64,000 bases of DNA from Enterocola sp045654205 (GCA_045654205.1 JAZOMZ010000001.1:84231-148230), one strand, 5' to 3'. Positions 35,393 to 43,715 are shown, counted from the first letter of the stretch. Program-made: numbers and translations. Notes: generated from the sequence alone by a model not told the origin.

Positions 35393-36713
35393 TTAATAGT
35401 TCTTTTTCTTTTTCTTCTACTTTTTCGAATGGGAATTCTGCTAAGATGCTTTCCATAAGTGCAGAAATCTTGTCGTTGCAAAGATTTCCAATACTGCCTT
35501 CGTGGGTGTGATTAACTGTTTTGTTTGGTGTGAAATTACCTTTTTCAATTGCAAGTCCCACTTGTTTGTAAGCATCTCTAAATGGTGTGCCCTCTAGAGT
35601 AAGTCTGTTTACTTCTTCTACACTAAATATTAGGTCATATTTAGGGTCGTCTAGGATGTTTTCGTTGATTTTGATTTTTTCAATCATGCTACGTGTCATA
35701 GCTAGAATGTCTATCATTTCGTCGAAAAGAGGAAGGTAAACTTCTTTAATTATTTGTAAATCACGGAAATAACCAGAAGGTAAGTTATTTATAATCATTG
35801 TGATTTGTTGAGGTACACCTTGTATTTTATTACATTTTGCTCTAGTTAATTCAAATACATCTGGGTTCTTTTTGTGTGGCATAATACTAGAACCAGTGGT
35901 GAACTCGTCTGCAAGTTTCAAGAAACCAAAGTTTTGGTTTGTAAACATACAACTGTCAAACGCTAGTTTAGATATTGTACCAGCCACAGAAGCAAGGGCA
36001 GATGCTACTATGCGTTCTGTTTTACCACGTCCCATTTGTGCGTAAACCACATTGTAGTCCATGCTATCAAAACCTAGTAGGTCTGTAGTCATTTGTCTGT
36101 TTAGTGGGAATGAGTTACCATAACCAGCAGCAGAACCTAGAGGGTTGCGGTTTACCACTTTATAAGCACTTAAAAGTAGTTGCATATCGTCTAAAAGGCT
36201 TTCTGCGTATGCACCAAACCAAAGACCAAAAGACGATGGCATAGCTATTTGTAGGTGAGTATAGCCTGGCATAAGAACGTTTTTGTAGCGTTCGCTTTGG
36301 CTAATCAAACTGCAGAATAGAGCATAAACAGATTCTACTACTTCTTTAAGTTTGGCACGAGAGAAAAGTCGTAGGTCCACTAGGACTTGGTCGTTTCTAG
36401 AACGTCCGCTATGTAGTTTTTTGCCTACTTCGCCAAGTTGCATTTCCACTTGAGAGTGAATATCTTCTACGCCGTCTTCAATTACAAACTCGTCTTTCTC
36501 AATTTGTTCAAAGATTTCTTTCAGACCTTTTAGGATTGCACTTAAGTCTGTTTTTTCAAGAAGACCGATAGATTCTAGCATTTTGGCGTGAGCCATAGAG
36601 CCTAACACATCGTAGCGTGCTATGTACATATCCATCTCTGCATCTTTGCCTATGGTGTAACGTTCTATGTCACTATTTACGATGGTTTCCTTTTGCCAAA
36701 GTTTGTTTGCCAT
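35382..36713 (-). CDS. argH: Argininosuccinate lyase
   Basis: 443 aa. Signature GSSIMPHKKNP and N-terminal HSGRSRNDQVLVD are present. Cleaves argininosuccinate to arginine and fumarate. The gene lies 4 bases from a SRPBCC-like gene and shares an operon with pyrE, so pyrimidine and arginine steps are cotranscribed. Confidence 0.95.
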   Translation of the reverse strand: MANKLWQKETIVNSDIERYTIGKDAEMDMYIARYDVLGSMAHAKMLESIGLLEKTDLSAILKGLKEIFEQIEKDEFVIEDGVEDIHSQVEMQLGEVGKKLHSGRSRNDQVLVDLRLFSRAKLKEVVESVYALFCSLISQSERYKNVLMPGYTHLQIAMPSSFGLWFGAYAESLLDDMQLLLSAYKVVNRNPLGSAAGYGNSFPLNRQMTTDLLGFDSMDYNVVYAQMGRGKTERIVASALASVAGTISKLAFDSCMFTNQNFGFLKLADEFTTGSSIMPHKKNPDVFELTRAKCNKIQGVPQQITMIINNLPSGYFRDLQIIKEVYLPLFDEMIDILAMTRSMIEKIKINENILDDPKYDLIFSVEEVNRLTLEGTPFRDAYKQVGLAIEKGNFTPNKTVNHTHEGSIGNLCNDKISALMESILAEFPFEKVEEKEKELLNVI

Positions 36714-36717
36714 ATAA

Positions 36718-37134
36718 TTAGTATTGAATTTTAGTAAGTATATCTGCTACTTGGTCAAGACCATTAGCAAGTTTGTCTTTAATAAACATTTTAATCATAA
36801 AAGGAAGGTCTGCCTTGAATGTAATCTTGGCTTTAGTGTCGTAAGGAGCCTTCTCAACTAGTTGAATCCAAATATTGAACTGAACTGGAGAATTATCTGA
36901 GGCAAACTTAATACACTTAAATTCTTCTCTTTCAATTATTTTTACGCCTACTTCGCCCACAGAGTCCACCTTGAAGCTACAAGTGTCGGCAGTAAGTTTA
37001 ATATCTTCTGCTTTTATCTTGTCTTGTGGAATGTTTGCAATTATAGGTCTAAGATTTTCTAGGTTAGAAAGTTTTTCAAAAATAGCTTTAGCATTACTAT
37101 TAATGTGAACTATCTTGCTTTCAAATGTATCCAT
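36718..37134 (-). CDS. SRPBCC-like conserved protein
   Basis: 138 aa. Starts FESKIVHINSNAKAIFEKLSN; length and alternating strands followed by a C-terminal helix (IKDKLANGLDQVADILT) fit a START/SRPBCC hydrophobic-pocket fold. Cytoplasmic, ligand unknown. Sits 1 base after pyrE and 4 before argH. Confidence 0.7.
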   Translation of the reverse strand: MDTFESKIVHINSNAKAIFEKLSNLENLRPIIANIPQDKIKAEDIKLTADTCSFKVDSVGEVGVKIIEREEFKCIKFASDNSPVQFNIWIQLVEKAPYDTKAKITFKADLPFMIKMFIKDKLANGLDQVADILTKIQY

Positions 37135-37135
37135 A

Positions 37136-37774
37136 TTAATCTTTTTTCCAGTTTGCTGGATCTTTACGCCATTCTTGTAGGGTTGGAAGCATTTCTTCGC
37201 TAATGTAATTGGTATCTAAAGCCAATTTAAGCACAGCTTCGTAGTTTGAAAGTGTGGTAAGTTCTACGTTTGCCGCAGCAAATTGTTCTTGTGCTACTGG
37301 GAAACCATATGTAAAGATAGCAACCATACCTAGTACGTTACATTTCTTTTCGTTTCTTAGAGCAGCAACAGCTTTTAAACTACTACCACCAGTAGAGATA
37401 AGGTCTTCTACTACAACAACTTTTTTACCTTCTTCTAGATAGCCTTCTACTAGGTTTTCCATTCCGTGGTCTTTTTTAGAAGAACGCACATATACAAATG
37501 GAAGACCAAGAGCATCAGCAACTAAAGCACCTTGTGCAATAGCACCTGTAGCCACACCAGCGATAGCTTCTACATCTGGATATTTTTCTAAAATGATGCG
37601 AGCAAGCTCCAATTTGATTAAACTGCGAACATCTGGATAAGAAAGAGTTTTTCTGTTGTCACAATAAATAGGTGATTTCCAGCCAGAAGCCCATGTAAAA
37701 GGTTGATTTGGTTGTAACTTAACGGCTTGAACGCCAAGTAGGCGAGATGCTACTAAACTTTCTACTGTATTCAT
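37136..37774 (-). CDS. pyrE: Orotate phosphoribosyltransferase
   Basis: 212 aa. The PRPP-binding motif VVVVEDLISTGGSS and the flexible loop SSKKDHG are present. Makes OMP in pyrimidine synthesis. First gene of the operon through argH to the glycosyltransferase; TATCTTTG at 37804-37811 upstream. Confidence 0.95.
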   Translation of the reverse strand: MNTVESLVASRLLGVQAVKLQPNQPFTWASGWKSPIYCDNRKTLSYPDVRSLIKLELARIILEKYPDVEAIAGVATGAIAQGALVADALGLPFVYVRSSKKDHGMENLVEGYLEEGKKVVVVEDLISTGGSSLKAVAALRNEKKCNVLGMVAIFTYGFPVAQEQFAAANVELTTLSNYEAVLKLALDTNYISEEMLPTLQEWRKDPANWKKD

Positions 37775-37803
37775 TTTGTAATATTTTTATATGTCTATTT
37801 CTG

Positions 37804-37811
37804 CAAAGATA
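37804..37811 (-). promoter_or_regulatory. -7 box for pyrE operon
   Basis: Minus-strand TATCTTTG, exact TAnnTTTG, 30 bases before the ATG at 37774. Confidence 0.5.
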
Positions 37812-37851
37812 CAACAGAAAAATGAAAAGTTAAATAAATTTTAATACTGAT

Positions 37852-37882
37852 TTTGTCAATATGAAAAAATAACGTAAATTTG
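37852..37882 (+). promoter_or_regulatory. Consensus promoter for phosphohexomutase gene
   Basis: TTTG (37852-37855), exactly 19 bp, TAAATTTG (37875-37882). Start codon at 37905. Confidence 0.75.
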
Positions 37883-37904
37883 CCGTATAAATTTTGAAAA
37901 ATAT

Positions 37905-39647
37905 ATGGAAAACAATTTAATCAATGATGTAAAGAAGAAGGCTCAAGTATGGTTAGATGGTAACTATGATGAGGCTACAAAAAGTGCAGTTCGTGCTATG
38001 CTAGAAAACTCTGATACAACTGATTTAGTGGAATCTTTCTACAAAGATCTAGAGTTTGGTACAGGTGGTTTAAGAGGCATTATGGGTGTAGGTACAAACC
38101 GCATGAATATATATACTGTAGGTAGTGCTACACAAGGTTTAAGCAATTACCTTAAAAAAGAATTTGCAGGAAGCGAAATTAGCGTAGTTGTAGGTCACGA
38201 TAGCCGCAACAATAGCCGTCTTTTCGCAGAAAGCGCAGCAGATATTTTCTCTGCAAACGGTATTAAAGTATATTTATTTGAATCACTTCGTCCTACTCCA
38301 GAAATTTCATTTGCTATCCGTCATTTAGGTTGCCAAAGTGGTATCGTAATTACCGCTAGCCACAACCCAAAAGAATACAACGGTTATAAAGCATATTGGT
38401 CTGATGGTGCGCAAGTTATCGCTCCACACGACCACAATATTATCAACGAAGTAAACAAAATCAAATCTGTTGATGAAATTAAGTTTGAAGGCAACAAAGA
38501 ACTTATCCAAATCATTGGCGAAGATATCGATAGCGTTTACCTAGACAAAATTAGCAAACTTACACTTTCTCCTGAGTCTATCAAGAGAAACAAAGACATG
38601 AAGATTGTTTATACCCCAATCCACGGTACTGGTATAACAGTGATTCCTCGTGCTCTTAAAATGTATGGTTTCGAAAATATTATCGACGTGCCAGAGCAAA
38701 ACGTTATTTCTGGCGACTTCCCAACAGTAATTTCTCCAAACCCAGAAGAACCAGCTGCTCTACAAATGGCTGTTGATAAAGCTAAAGAAGTAGGTGCAGA
38801 CATCGTTATGGCATCAGACCCAGACGCAGACCGTGTTGGTATCGCAGTGAAAAACGATAAAGGCGAATGGATTCTAGTTAATGGTAACCAAACAGCTATG
38901 ATGCTTGTTTACTATCTAGTAAAACGTTGGTCTGAACTAGGCAAAATCACTGGTAAAGAATACTTAGTAAAAACTATCGTTACCACAGAACTTATCGCTA
39001 CTATGGCTAAGAAGTTCAATGTGCCTTATTTCGACTGCTACACTGGTTTCAAATGGATTGCAGCTATCATTCGTGAACAAGAAGGCAAAATGCAATACAT
39101 CGGTGGTGGTGAAGAAAGCTACGGCTTCCTATGCCAAGACTTCGTTCGTGACAAAGACGCAGTTTCTGCTTGTACCATGATTGCTGAGGTTGCAGCTTGG
39201 GCTAAAGACAACGGCAAAACAGTTTACGAACTTATCCAAGATATTTACTTAGAATTTGGTTTCTCTAAAGAAAAAGGTATTTCTGTAGTGAAAAAAGGTA
39301 AGAGCGGTGCAGAAGAAATCAAACAAATGATGTCTGGGTTCCGTGTTGCTCCTCCAAAAGAACTAGCAGGTTCTCAAGTAGTAGTTATCAAAGACTACAG
39401 CACACTACGTATGATCGACGTTCTAGCAGGCAAAACCGAAACTCTAGAAATGCCAGAATCTTCTAACGTGCTTCAATACTTCACCGCAGACGGTACTAAA
39501 GTATCTGTTCGTCCTTCTGGTACAGAACCAAAAATCAAGTTCTATATCGAAGTGAAACTTCCTATCGCTTCTCGCGCCGACTACGACGCAGTAAATGCGG
39601 CTGCGGAAGAGAAAGTACTTGCAGTGAAAGCATCTCTTGGTTTGTAA
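37905..39647 (+). CDS. Phospho-sugar mutase (phosphoglucomutase/phosphomannomutase)
   Basis: 580 aa, the four-domain alpha-D-phosphohexomutase fold. Active-site Ser loop ITASHNPKEYNGYK, metal loop ASDPDADRVG, sugar loop GGGEESYG, and phosphate loop VRPSGTEPKIKFY. Interconverts glucose-1- and glucose-6-phosphate. Codons after about 38150 shift to C-ending ones, suggesting high expression. Strong promoter and a 16-bp-stem terminator; monocistronic. Confidence 0.93.
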   Translation: MENNLINDVKKKAQVWLDGNYDEATKSAVRAMLENSDTTDLVESFYKDLEFGTGGLRGIMGVGTNRMNIYTVGSATQGLSNYLKKEFAGSEISVVVGHDSRNNSRLFAESAADIFSANGIKVYLFESLRPTPEISFAIRHLGCQSGIVITASHNPKEYNGYKAYWSDGAQVIAPHDHNIINEVNKIKSVDEIKFEGNKELIQIIGEDIDSVYLDKISKLTLSPESIKRNKDMKIVYTPIHGTGITVIPRALKMYGFENIIDVPEQNVISGDFPTVISPNPEEPAALQMAVDKAKEVGADIVMASDPDADRVGIAVKNDKGEWILVNGNQTAMMLVYYLVKRWSELGKITGKEYLVKTIVTTELIATMAKKFNVPYFDCYTGFKWIAAIIREQEGKMQYIGGGEESYGFLCQDFVRDKDAVSACTMIAEVAAWAKDNGKTVYELIQDIYLEFGFSKEKGISVVKKGKSGAEEIKQMMSGFRVAPPKELAGSQVVVIKDYSTLRMIDVLAGKTETLEMPESSNVLQYFTADGTKVSVRPSGTEPKIKFYIEVKLPIASRADYDAVNAAAEEKVLAVKASLGL

Positions 39648-39664
39648 AATTTAACCTAAATAAT

Positions 39665-39702
39665 AAAAATAATGACCTCAGAAATTTGAGGTCATTATTT
39701 TT
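39665..39702. terminator. Palindromic terminator, left border of accessory island
   Basis: A perfect 16-bp stem: 39665-39680 with core AATGACCTCA, loop GAAATT, 39687-39702. The core AATGACCTCA..TGAGGTCATT recurs in the 40-bp palindrome at 41455-41494. It ends the mutase gene (+) and the RhuM remnant (-). Confidence 0.9.
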
Positions 39703-39726
39703 GTATGCGCTTGGAGATTTATTATT

Positions 39727-39993
39727 TCAACTTATTACTACTTGAGTAAACCCGTCTCTACGACCATATTTCTTGGATGTCGCAAAATTTGCGACAACCA
39801 AGAAATTAGCCAACTCTTCTTTTAGTGCATTATTAATATGCTTACCAATAGTTTTGATGTCACGTCCAAAAAGTTGTGCTATTTGTTGTCTGTTCAACCA
39901 AACAGTTTCATTTTCCAAGCGAACTTCTAAACTAATACTCTCATTAGGAGAATAAAGAATGATTTGATTTTGATCTAAATTTTGATTTTTCAT
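39727..39993 (-). pseudogene. RhuM-family protein, 3'-truncated
   Basis: 88 aa. The N-terminus (IILYSPNESISLEVRLENETVWLNRQQIAQLFGRD) is the start of the RhuM/virulence family, whose members are about 300+ aa; the frame stops after GFTQVVIS, where full-length proteins would continue with the conserved NLD..ISVGYRV region. It ends ~25 bases from the left border palindrome. Promoter and leader are intact. It could survive as a small HTH-like protein, but truncation is likelier. Confidence 0.65.
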
Positions 39994-40048
39994 AATTACT
40001 AAGAATTAAGATTTATAGTTCAGTTAATTAAAACAAAAGTTGCTGTTT

Positions 40049-40112
40049 GTGGCATTAATTTTACAATCACAAACACAACATCAAGAGCTGTTCCTTGTTG
40101 AGGTCAAGGGTG
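40049..40112 (-). other. Structured leader of RhuM remnant
   Basis: Two hairpins lie between the promoter and the start: GTTTGTG/CACAAAC with flanking GTTG/CAAC (about 40049-40087), and CCTTG/CAAGG with a 7-base loop. The remaining ~50 bases up to 39994 are AT-rich. No coding signal seen. Confidence 0.4.
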
Positions 40113-40115
40113 TTA

Positions 40116-40146
40116 CAAAGGTAGCAAAAACTAGAGAAATAACAAA
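40116..40146 (-). promoter_or_regulatory. Consensus promoter for RhuM remnant
   Basis: Minus strand: TTTG (40143-40146), 19 bp, TACCTTTG (40116-40123). About 120 bases upstream of the ATG at 39993. Confidence 0.65.
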
Positions 40147-40243
40147 ACATAAATATAGGCATAATTGTTGATACCTGCATGTGAAAACACAAATACCACA
40201 GCACACCCTGTAGAAGGGTGTATCTTATGAAATGTTTGATTTT

Positions 40244-40404
40244 TTAGGAGGGATTTTTAACGTGGGCGGTGCCACTCGCAAAGCGAGTGTGCGCTTGCAT
40301 TAATATTCTAAACTCTATCAAGATTGTTGTCTTATCAATAAATTAAAGCAAACACCCTGCAGTGCATTCAGCACTGCGCACCGCCCACGTTAAAAATCTC
40401 CTAA
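40244..40404. mobile_element. MITE-like element with 27-29-bp terminal inverted repeats
   Basis: 161 bp. The left end (40244-40272, TTAGGAGGGATTTTTAACG.., ending GGGCGGTGC) is the reverse complement of the right end (40378-40404) except for a two-base G insertion. Each end is followed inward by a small hairpin: CACTCGC/GCGAGTG at left and GCAGTGC/GCACTGC at right. No coding capacity. Flanks show no convincing target duplication. A non-autonomous transposon is the likeliest reading; a folded RNA is the alternative. Confidence 0.65.
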
Positions 40405-40420
40405 TTATTTCATTTAATAA

Positions 40421-40452
40421 TTGTATCAAATAAAAAAATATTTCTAAATTTG
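40421..40452 (+). promoter_or_regulatory. Strong promoter for structured leader RNA
   Basis: TTG (40421-40423), 21 bp, TAAATTTG (40445-40452). Transcription is expected to start near 40459. It begins 17 bases after the inverted-repeat element ends. Confidence 0.7.
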
Positions 40453-40458
40453 TAGGGT

Positions 40459-40782
40459 AAACATAAAATTATTATTGCCGATGATATAATAACGTATTAG
40501 TTATACGTACAATTTAAATATTAGGAAAGCGTTTTAGCTTTATTCTGTTACTCTAAAGTTTGGCGACTAATAGATACCGACAAGAATACTGCAAAAATGC
40601 TCACGCTTAATTGTGTGGGCTTTTAGTTATTCTGTCGGTAGGTTACGCCAAACACCTAGAGTAAGGATATACTAAAAGTACCACGCTTTTTTTGTGCGTA
40701 TATTTTAACTCAGAAGAATGGTACAACGGAGTATTCGAAAAGCCGTTAAGTGAGTAGAATTATTATTTTAAATTAAATTATT
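40459..40782 (+). ncRNA. Long structured leader RNA, possible riboswitch or ncRNA
   Basis: About 325 nt ahead of the secreted-protein gene. Core (40549-40663): TACTCTA/TAGAGTA, GTTTGGCG/CGCCAAAC, TACCGACA/TGTCGGTA, GAATA/TATTC and an apical AAAA-n-GCTCACGC/GTGTGGGC-TTTT stem with loop TTAATT. Before it are ACGTAT/ATACGT and AAAGC/GCTTT hairpins; after it ACTCA (40708-40712)/TGAGT (40751-40755) encloses AACGG/CCGTT. GTACC (40678-40682) can pair with GGTAC (40720-40724), making a pseudoknot. Does not match the tmRNA, SRP, RNase P or TPP/B12 features I know. No terminator before the ATG. Confidence 0.6.
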
Positions 40783-41190
40783 ATGAAAAAATTATTATTA
40801 ATGTTTACTTTATTATGTGCTTGTATAACCATTAATGCTGGTACTGATTCAGGGTCAGGATCATGTATAATTAGAGGTACTTCTAATGATTATGTAGAAG
40901 CTACTGCATATTTAACAGCATCTAATGGTGAAATTTCTGGTTATGTTAATATTTCGAACTCTTCAAGTAAGCCTTTGATGTCGTATCGTCTCACAGTTAC
41001 TGCAGAAGTTGTTACTACCTATTCTCATGGTAAATTAACTTGGGCGACTAAAACATTTTGTGATCAAACATATCATAAAAAATGTGAACCTTATTCAGAT
41101 ACTTCAATAGAGTTAAAAACTCTATCTGGACATGCTGGATATGTTAGAAATGTACGAGTATCTATTTCAAATCCAACATGTGATTATTAA
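40783..41190 (+). CDS. Small secreted cysteine-containing protein, unknown
   Basis: 135 aa. Signal peptide 1-19 (cleavage after ITINA). The mature 116 residues are beta-rich with four Cys (28, 93, 101, 133), which could form two disulfides. Rich in Ser/Thr, ending NPTCDY. No recognised family. The sole gene behind the structured leader and ended by the hairpin at 41292, so the leader probably controls only this protein. Confidence 0.75.
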   Translation: MKKLLLMFTLLCACITINAGTDSGSGSCIIRGTSNDYVEATAYLTASNGEISGYVNISNSSSKPLMSYRLTVTAEVVTTYSHGKLTWATKTFCDQTYHKKCEPYSDTSIELKTLSGHAGYVRNVRVSISNPTCDY

Positions 41191-41291
41191 TTCTATTTAA
41201 CTTGAATAAACTAAATCTATGGTCGATATGTGCCTTAATTCTGGATTATATTAATGCTCATACCTACTATAGTGAAATAAAATAAAGTAAG

Positions 41292-41325
41292 AATCCTCTC
41301 ATATTATTTTTGAGAGGATTTTTAT
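41292..41325 (+). terminator. Terminator of small secreted-protein gene
   Basis: AATCCTCTCA (41292-41301) and TGAGAGGATT (41311-41320), followed by TTTAT. Confidence 0.8.
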
Positions 41326-41454
41326 ATTGAAATTTATCAAATGACTTGGTAGTTTTGCTGCGCATTACTCTGATAACTGCCTACCTAGAGAATAACCCCT
41401 ACGGGGTAAACTGTATCACAATCTAACTCCTGTACAAGTCTATATAGGATAATA
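41326..41454. other. Intergenic stretch without gene
   Basis: Contains GGTAG..CTACC and ACCCC/GGGGT small hairpins and a single AACTCCT-like word near 41424; nothing coding. With 41191-41291 (also empty) it completes the gap between the secreted-protein gene and the small membrane protein gene. Confidence 0.4.
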
Positions 41455-41494
41455 AAAAACCAATGACCTCAAAATTTTGAGGTCATTGGTTTTT
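41455..41494. terminator. 40-bp perfect palindrome, right border of island
   Basis: A 20-bp arm at 41455-41474 (AAAAACCAATGACCTCAAAA) and its exact complement at 41475-41494. It shares AATGACCTCA/TGAGGTCATT with the palindrome at 39665-39702. Acts on the minus-strand 55-aa gene and possibly the plus strand. Confidence 0.85.
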
Positions 41495-41515
41495 ATGGTA
41501 ATTCTAAAAAGAAAA

Positions 41516-41683
41516 TTAATCCATAGATTTTCTAGTGCAGAATACGTGAAGGATAGCACCTACTAATAATAATGCACCGCCAACAGCTAGCATCATATTG
41601 CTGTAATCAGCTGTGGCTAGGAATGATTGAGCAATTAATACTATTGCTCCGATAAGAACTACTATTACGCCTATGAATCTCAT
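41516..41683 (-). CDS. Small two-TM membrane protein
   Basis: 55 aa: starts MRFIGVIVVLIGAIVLIAQ, has a short polar loop (SFLATADYSN), a second helix MMLAVGGALLLVGAILHVF, and ends CTRKSMD. Two helices in a hairpin, no signal peptide. Intact frame with start and stop and a terminator palindrome immediately downstream, so probably real. Family unknown; such small proteins are frequent in Bacteroidales. Confidence 0.75.
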   Translation of the reverse strand: MRFIGVIVVLIGAIVLIAQSFLATADYSNMMLAVGGALLLVGAILHVFCTRKSMD

Positions 41684-41772
41684 AATATTATTATTTTTTA
41701 TTGGTTATTTCTGTTTGAATATGCAAAGTAAATCAATATTTTTTATGTAAACAAAGAAAAGTGAATTAAATT

Positions 41773-43695
41773 TTAAACTTCATCAAACATTTCTTCATTT
41801 ATATCTTGGTCTATTCTTAAGTTTTCTATAATAAAGTTTTGTCTTTCTGTGGTATTTTCGCCCATATAGAAACGTAGTAGCTGATTTACGGCGTCTTCTT
41901 TGTTTAGACTTACTTGTTCCAATCTAATGTCTTTCCCTATAAAGCATTTAAACTCATCTGGAGAAATTTCACCAAGACCTTTGAATCGAGTAATTTCAGC
42001 TTTAGCTCCTACAGTTTTAATGGCTTCTATTTTCTCTTCGTCAGAATAACAATAATGTGTTTCTTTTTTATTTCTAACTCTGAAAAGTGGAGTCTGTAGA
42101 ATATAAACGTGGCCAGCCTTCACTAGTTCTGGATAGAATTGAAGGAAGAAACTCATAAGAAGCAATCTAATGTGCATACCGTCGTCGTCGGCATCGGTAG
42201 CAATTATCACTTTATTATATCTTAAGTTTTCTAGACCTTCATCTATATTAAGAGCAGCTTGAAGAAGATTGAACTCTTCATTTTTGTAAGCCTCCACCTT
42301 GCTCATTCCAAAGCAGTTTAGCGGTTTACCGCGCAAAGAGAATACTGCTTGTGTTTTAACGTCTCTACTTGTTGTAATAGAACCACTTGCAGAGTCGCCC
42401 TCAGTGATAAATATACAACTTTCTTCTCTTCTGTCACCTTTGTTGTCGTTTAGGTGAATGTGGCAGTCGCGAAGTTTTTTGTTATGAAGGTTTACTTTTT
42501 TGGCTCTTTCTCTTTCTTGTTTTGAAACATTGGCAATTGCCTTACGTTCACGTTCAGAAGCTTGGATTTTCTTAACCAATACTTCTGTCATATCAGGGTT
42601 TTTATGTAAGAAATTGTCTAACTCTTTCTTTAAGAAATCACCAACAAATTTATTTACACTAGTGCCAGAAAGTGGATATGGATTTTCATCTTTATCCTTG
42701 TCTGGAGCCATGTTTGTAGAACCAAGCTTGGTTTTTGTTTGACTCTCAAATACTGGTTCTATTACATTTATAGCTATAGTAGCAACAATACCACTTCTGA
42801 TGTCTTGTAATTCAAAGTTCTTGCCAAAGAAATCTTTGATAGTGCGAGCAATATGTTCTTTAAGGGCTGCTTGGTGTGTACCACCTTGTGTGGTGTGTTG
42901 ACCATTTACAAATGAATAATATTCCTCGCCATATTGATTAGTGTGGGTAAATGCTACTTCAATATCTTCACCTTTTAAATGTACAATAGGGTAAAGTACA
43001 TCAGAAGTACATTTCTCATTAAGTAGGTCAAGAAGACCATTTTTAGAGACAAATTTTTGTTTGTTAAACCATATTACCAAACCTTGGTTTAGGTAACAAT
43101 AGTTTCTAAGCATTGTTTCTATATATTCATATCTGAAATGATAATTTCCAAATATAGAAGAATCTGTATCAGGAGTAAAGCAGATGTATGTGCCGTTTTT
43201 CTCTGTGGTTGGTTCTAGATCATATTCTTTAACTAGTACGCCTTTTGAGAATTCTGCTTTTTTTGCCATCCCATCACGATAAGAAATAGCAATAAATGAA
43301 GATGATAGGGCATTAACAGCTTTTGTACCTACACCATTTAGTCCAACAGATTTTTGGAAAGATTTAGTGTCGTATTTTGCGCCAGTATTCATGATACCTA
43401 CGCAATCTACAAGTTTGCCTTGAGGAATACCACGGCCATAGTCCCTTACACTAACTTCTCTTTCGTTAATGTTTATCTCTATCTGATTTCCGAAGTCCAT
43501 ACGGAATTCATCAATAGAGTTGTCTATTACTTCTTTTAGTAAAACATAAATACCATCATCATTTGAAGAACCGTCGCCAAGTTTCCCTATATACATGCCA
43601 GGGCGTAGGCGAACGTGTTGAAGACCTTCCAGTGTTATGATGTTATCTTCTGCGTAGTCGTGTGCGTTAAGGGGAGTATTGGTAATCTCACTCAT
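41773..43695 (-). CDS. parE: DNA topoisomerase IV subunit B
   Basis: 640 aa from the ATG at 43695; an in-frame GTG at 43713 lies by the -7 box and is rejected. GHKL ATPase (EVIDNSIDEF, GRGIPQG, GLNGVGTKAVN), transducer domain, and Toprim motifs EGDSASGS and DADDDGMHI. Length and lack of the GyrB insertion favour ParE over GyrB. Decatenates chromosomes with ParC, absent here. Confidence 0.88.
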   Translation of the reverse strand: MSEITNTPLNAHDYAEDNIITLEGLQHVRLRPGMYIGKLGDGSSNDDGIYVLLKEVIDNSIDEFRMDFGNQIEININEREVSVRDYGRGIPQGKLVDCVGIMNTGAKYDTKSFQKSVGLNGVGTKAVNALSSSFIAISYRDGMAKKAEFSKGVLVKEYDLEPTTEKNGTYICFTPDTDSSIFGNYHFRYEYIETMLRNYCYLNQGLVIWFNKQKFVSKNGLLDLLNEKCTSDVLYPIVHLKGEDIEVAFTHTNQYGEEYYSFVNGQHTTQGGTHQAALKEHIARTIKDFFGKNFELQDIRSGIVATIAINVIEPVFESQTKTKLGSTNMAPDKDKDENPYPLSGTSVNKFVGDFLKKELDNFLHKNPDMTEVLVKKIQASERERKAIANVSKQERERAKKVNLHNKKLRDCHIHLNDNKGDRREESCIFITEGDSASGSITTSRDVKTQAVFSLRGKPLNCFGMSKVEAYKNEEFNLLQAALNIDEGLENLRYNKVIIATDADDDGMHIRLLLMSFFLQFYPELVKAGHVYILQTPLFRVRNKKETHYCYSDEEKIEAIKTVGAKAEITRFKGLGEISPDEFKCFIGKDIRLEQVSLNKEDAVNQLLRFYMGENTTERQNFIIENLRIDQDINEEMFDEV

Positions 43696-43715
43696 ATATT
43701 TGATTTTAGGCACTA

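Noticed and set aside
40244..40404. Integron attC site
   Set aside because: The inverted repeats do not contain correct GTTRRRY/RYYYAAC core sites in the right places and no integrase is nearby.
40459..40782. tmRNA, SRP RNA, RNase P RNA or retron msr/msd
   Set aside because: No tRNA-like ends or tag frame, no SRP GGAAGC motif, no RNase P signature, and no reverse transcriptase follows.
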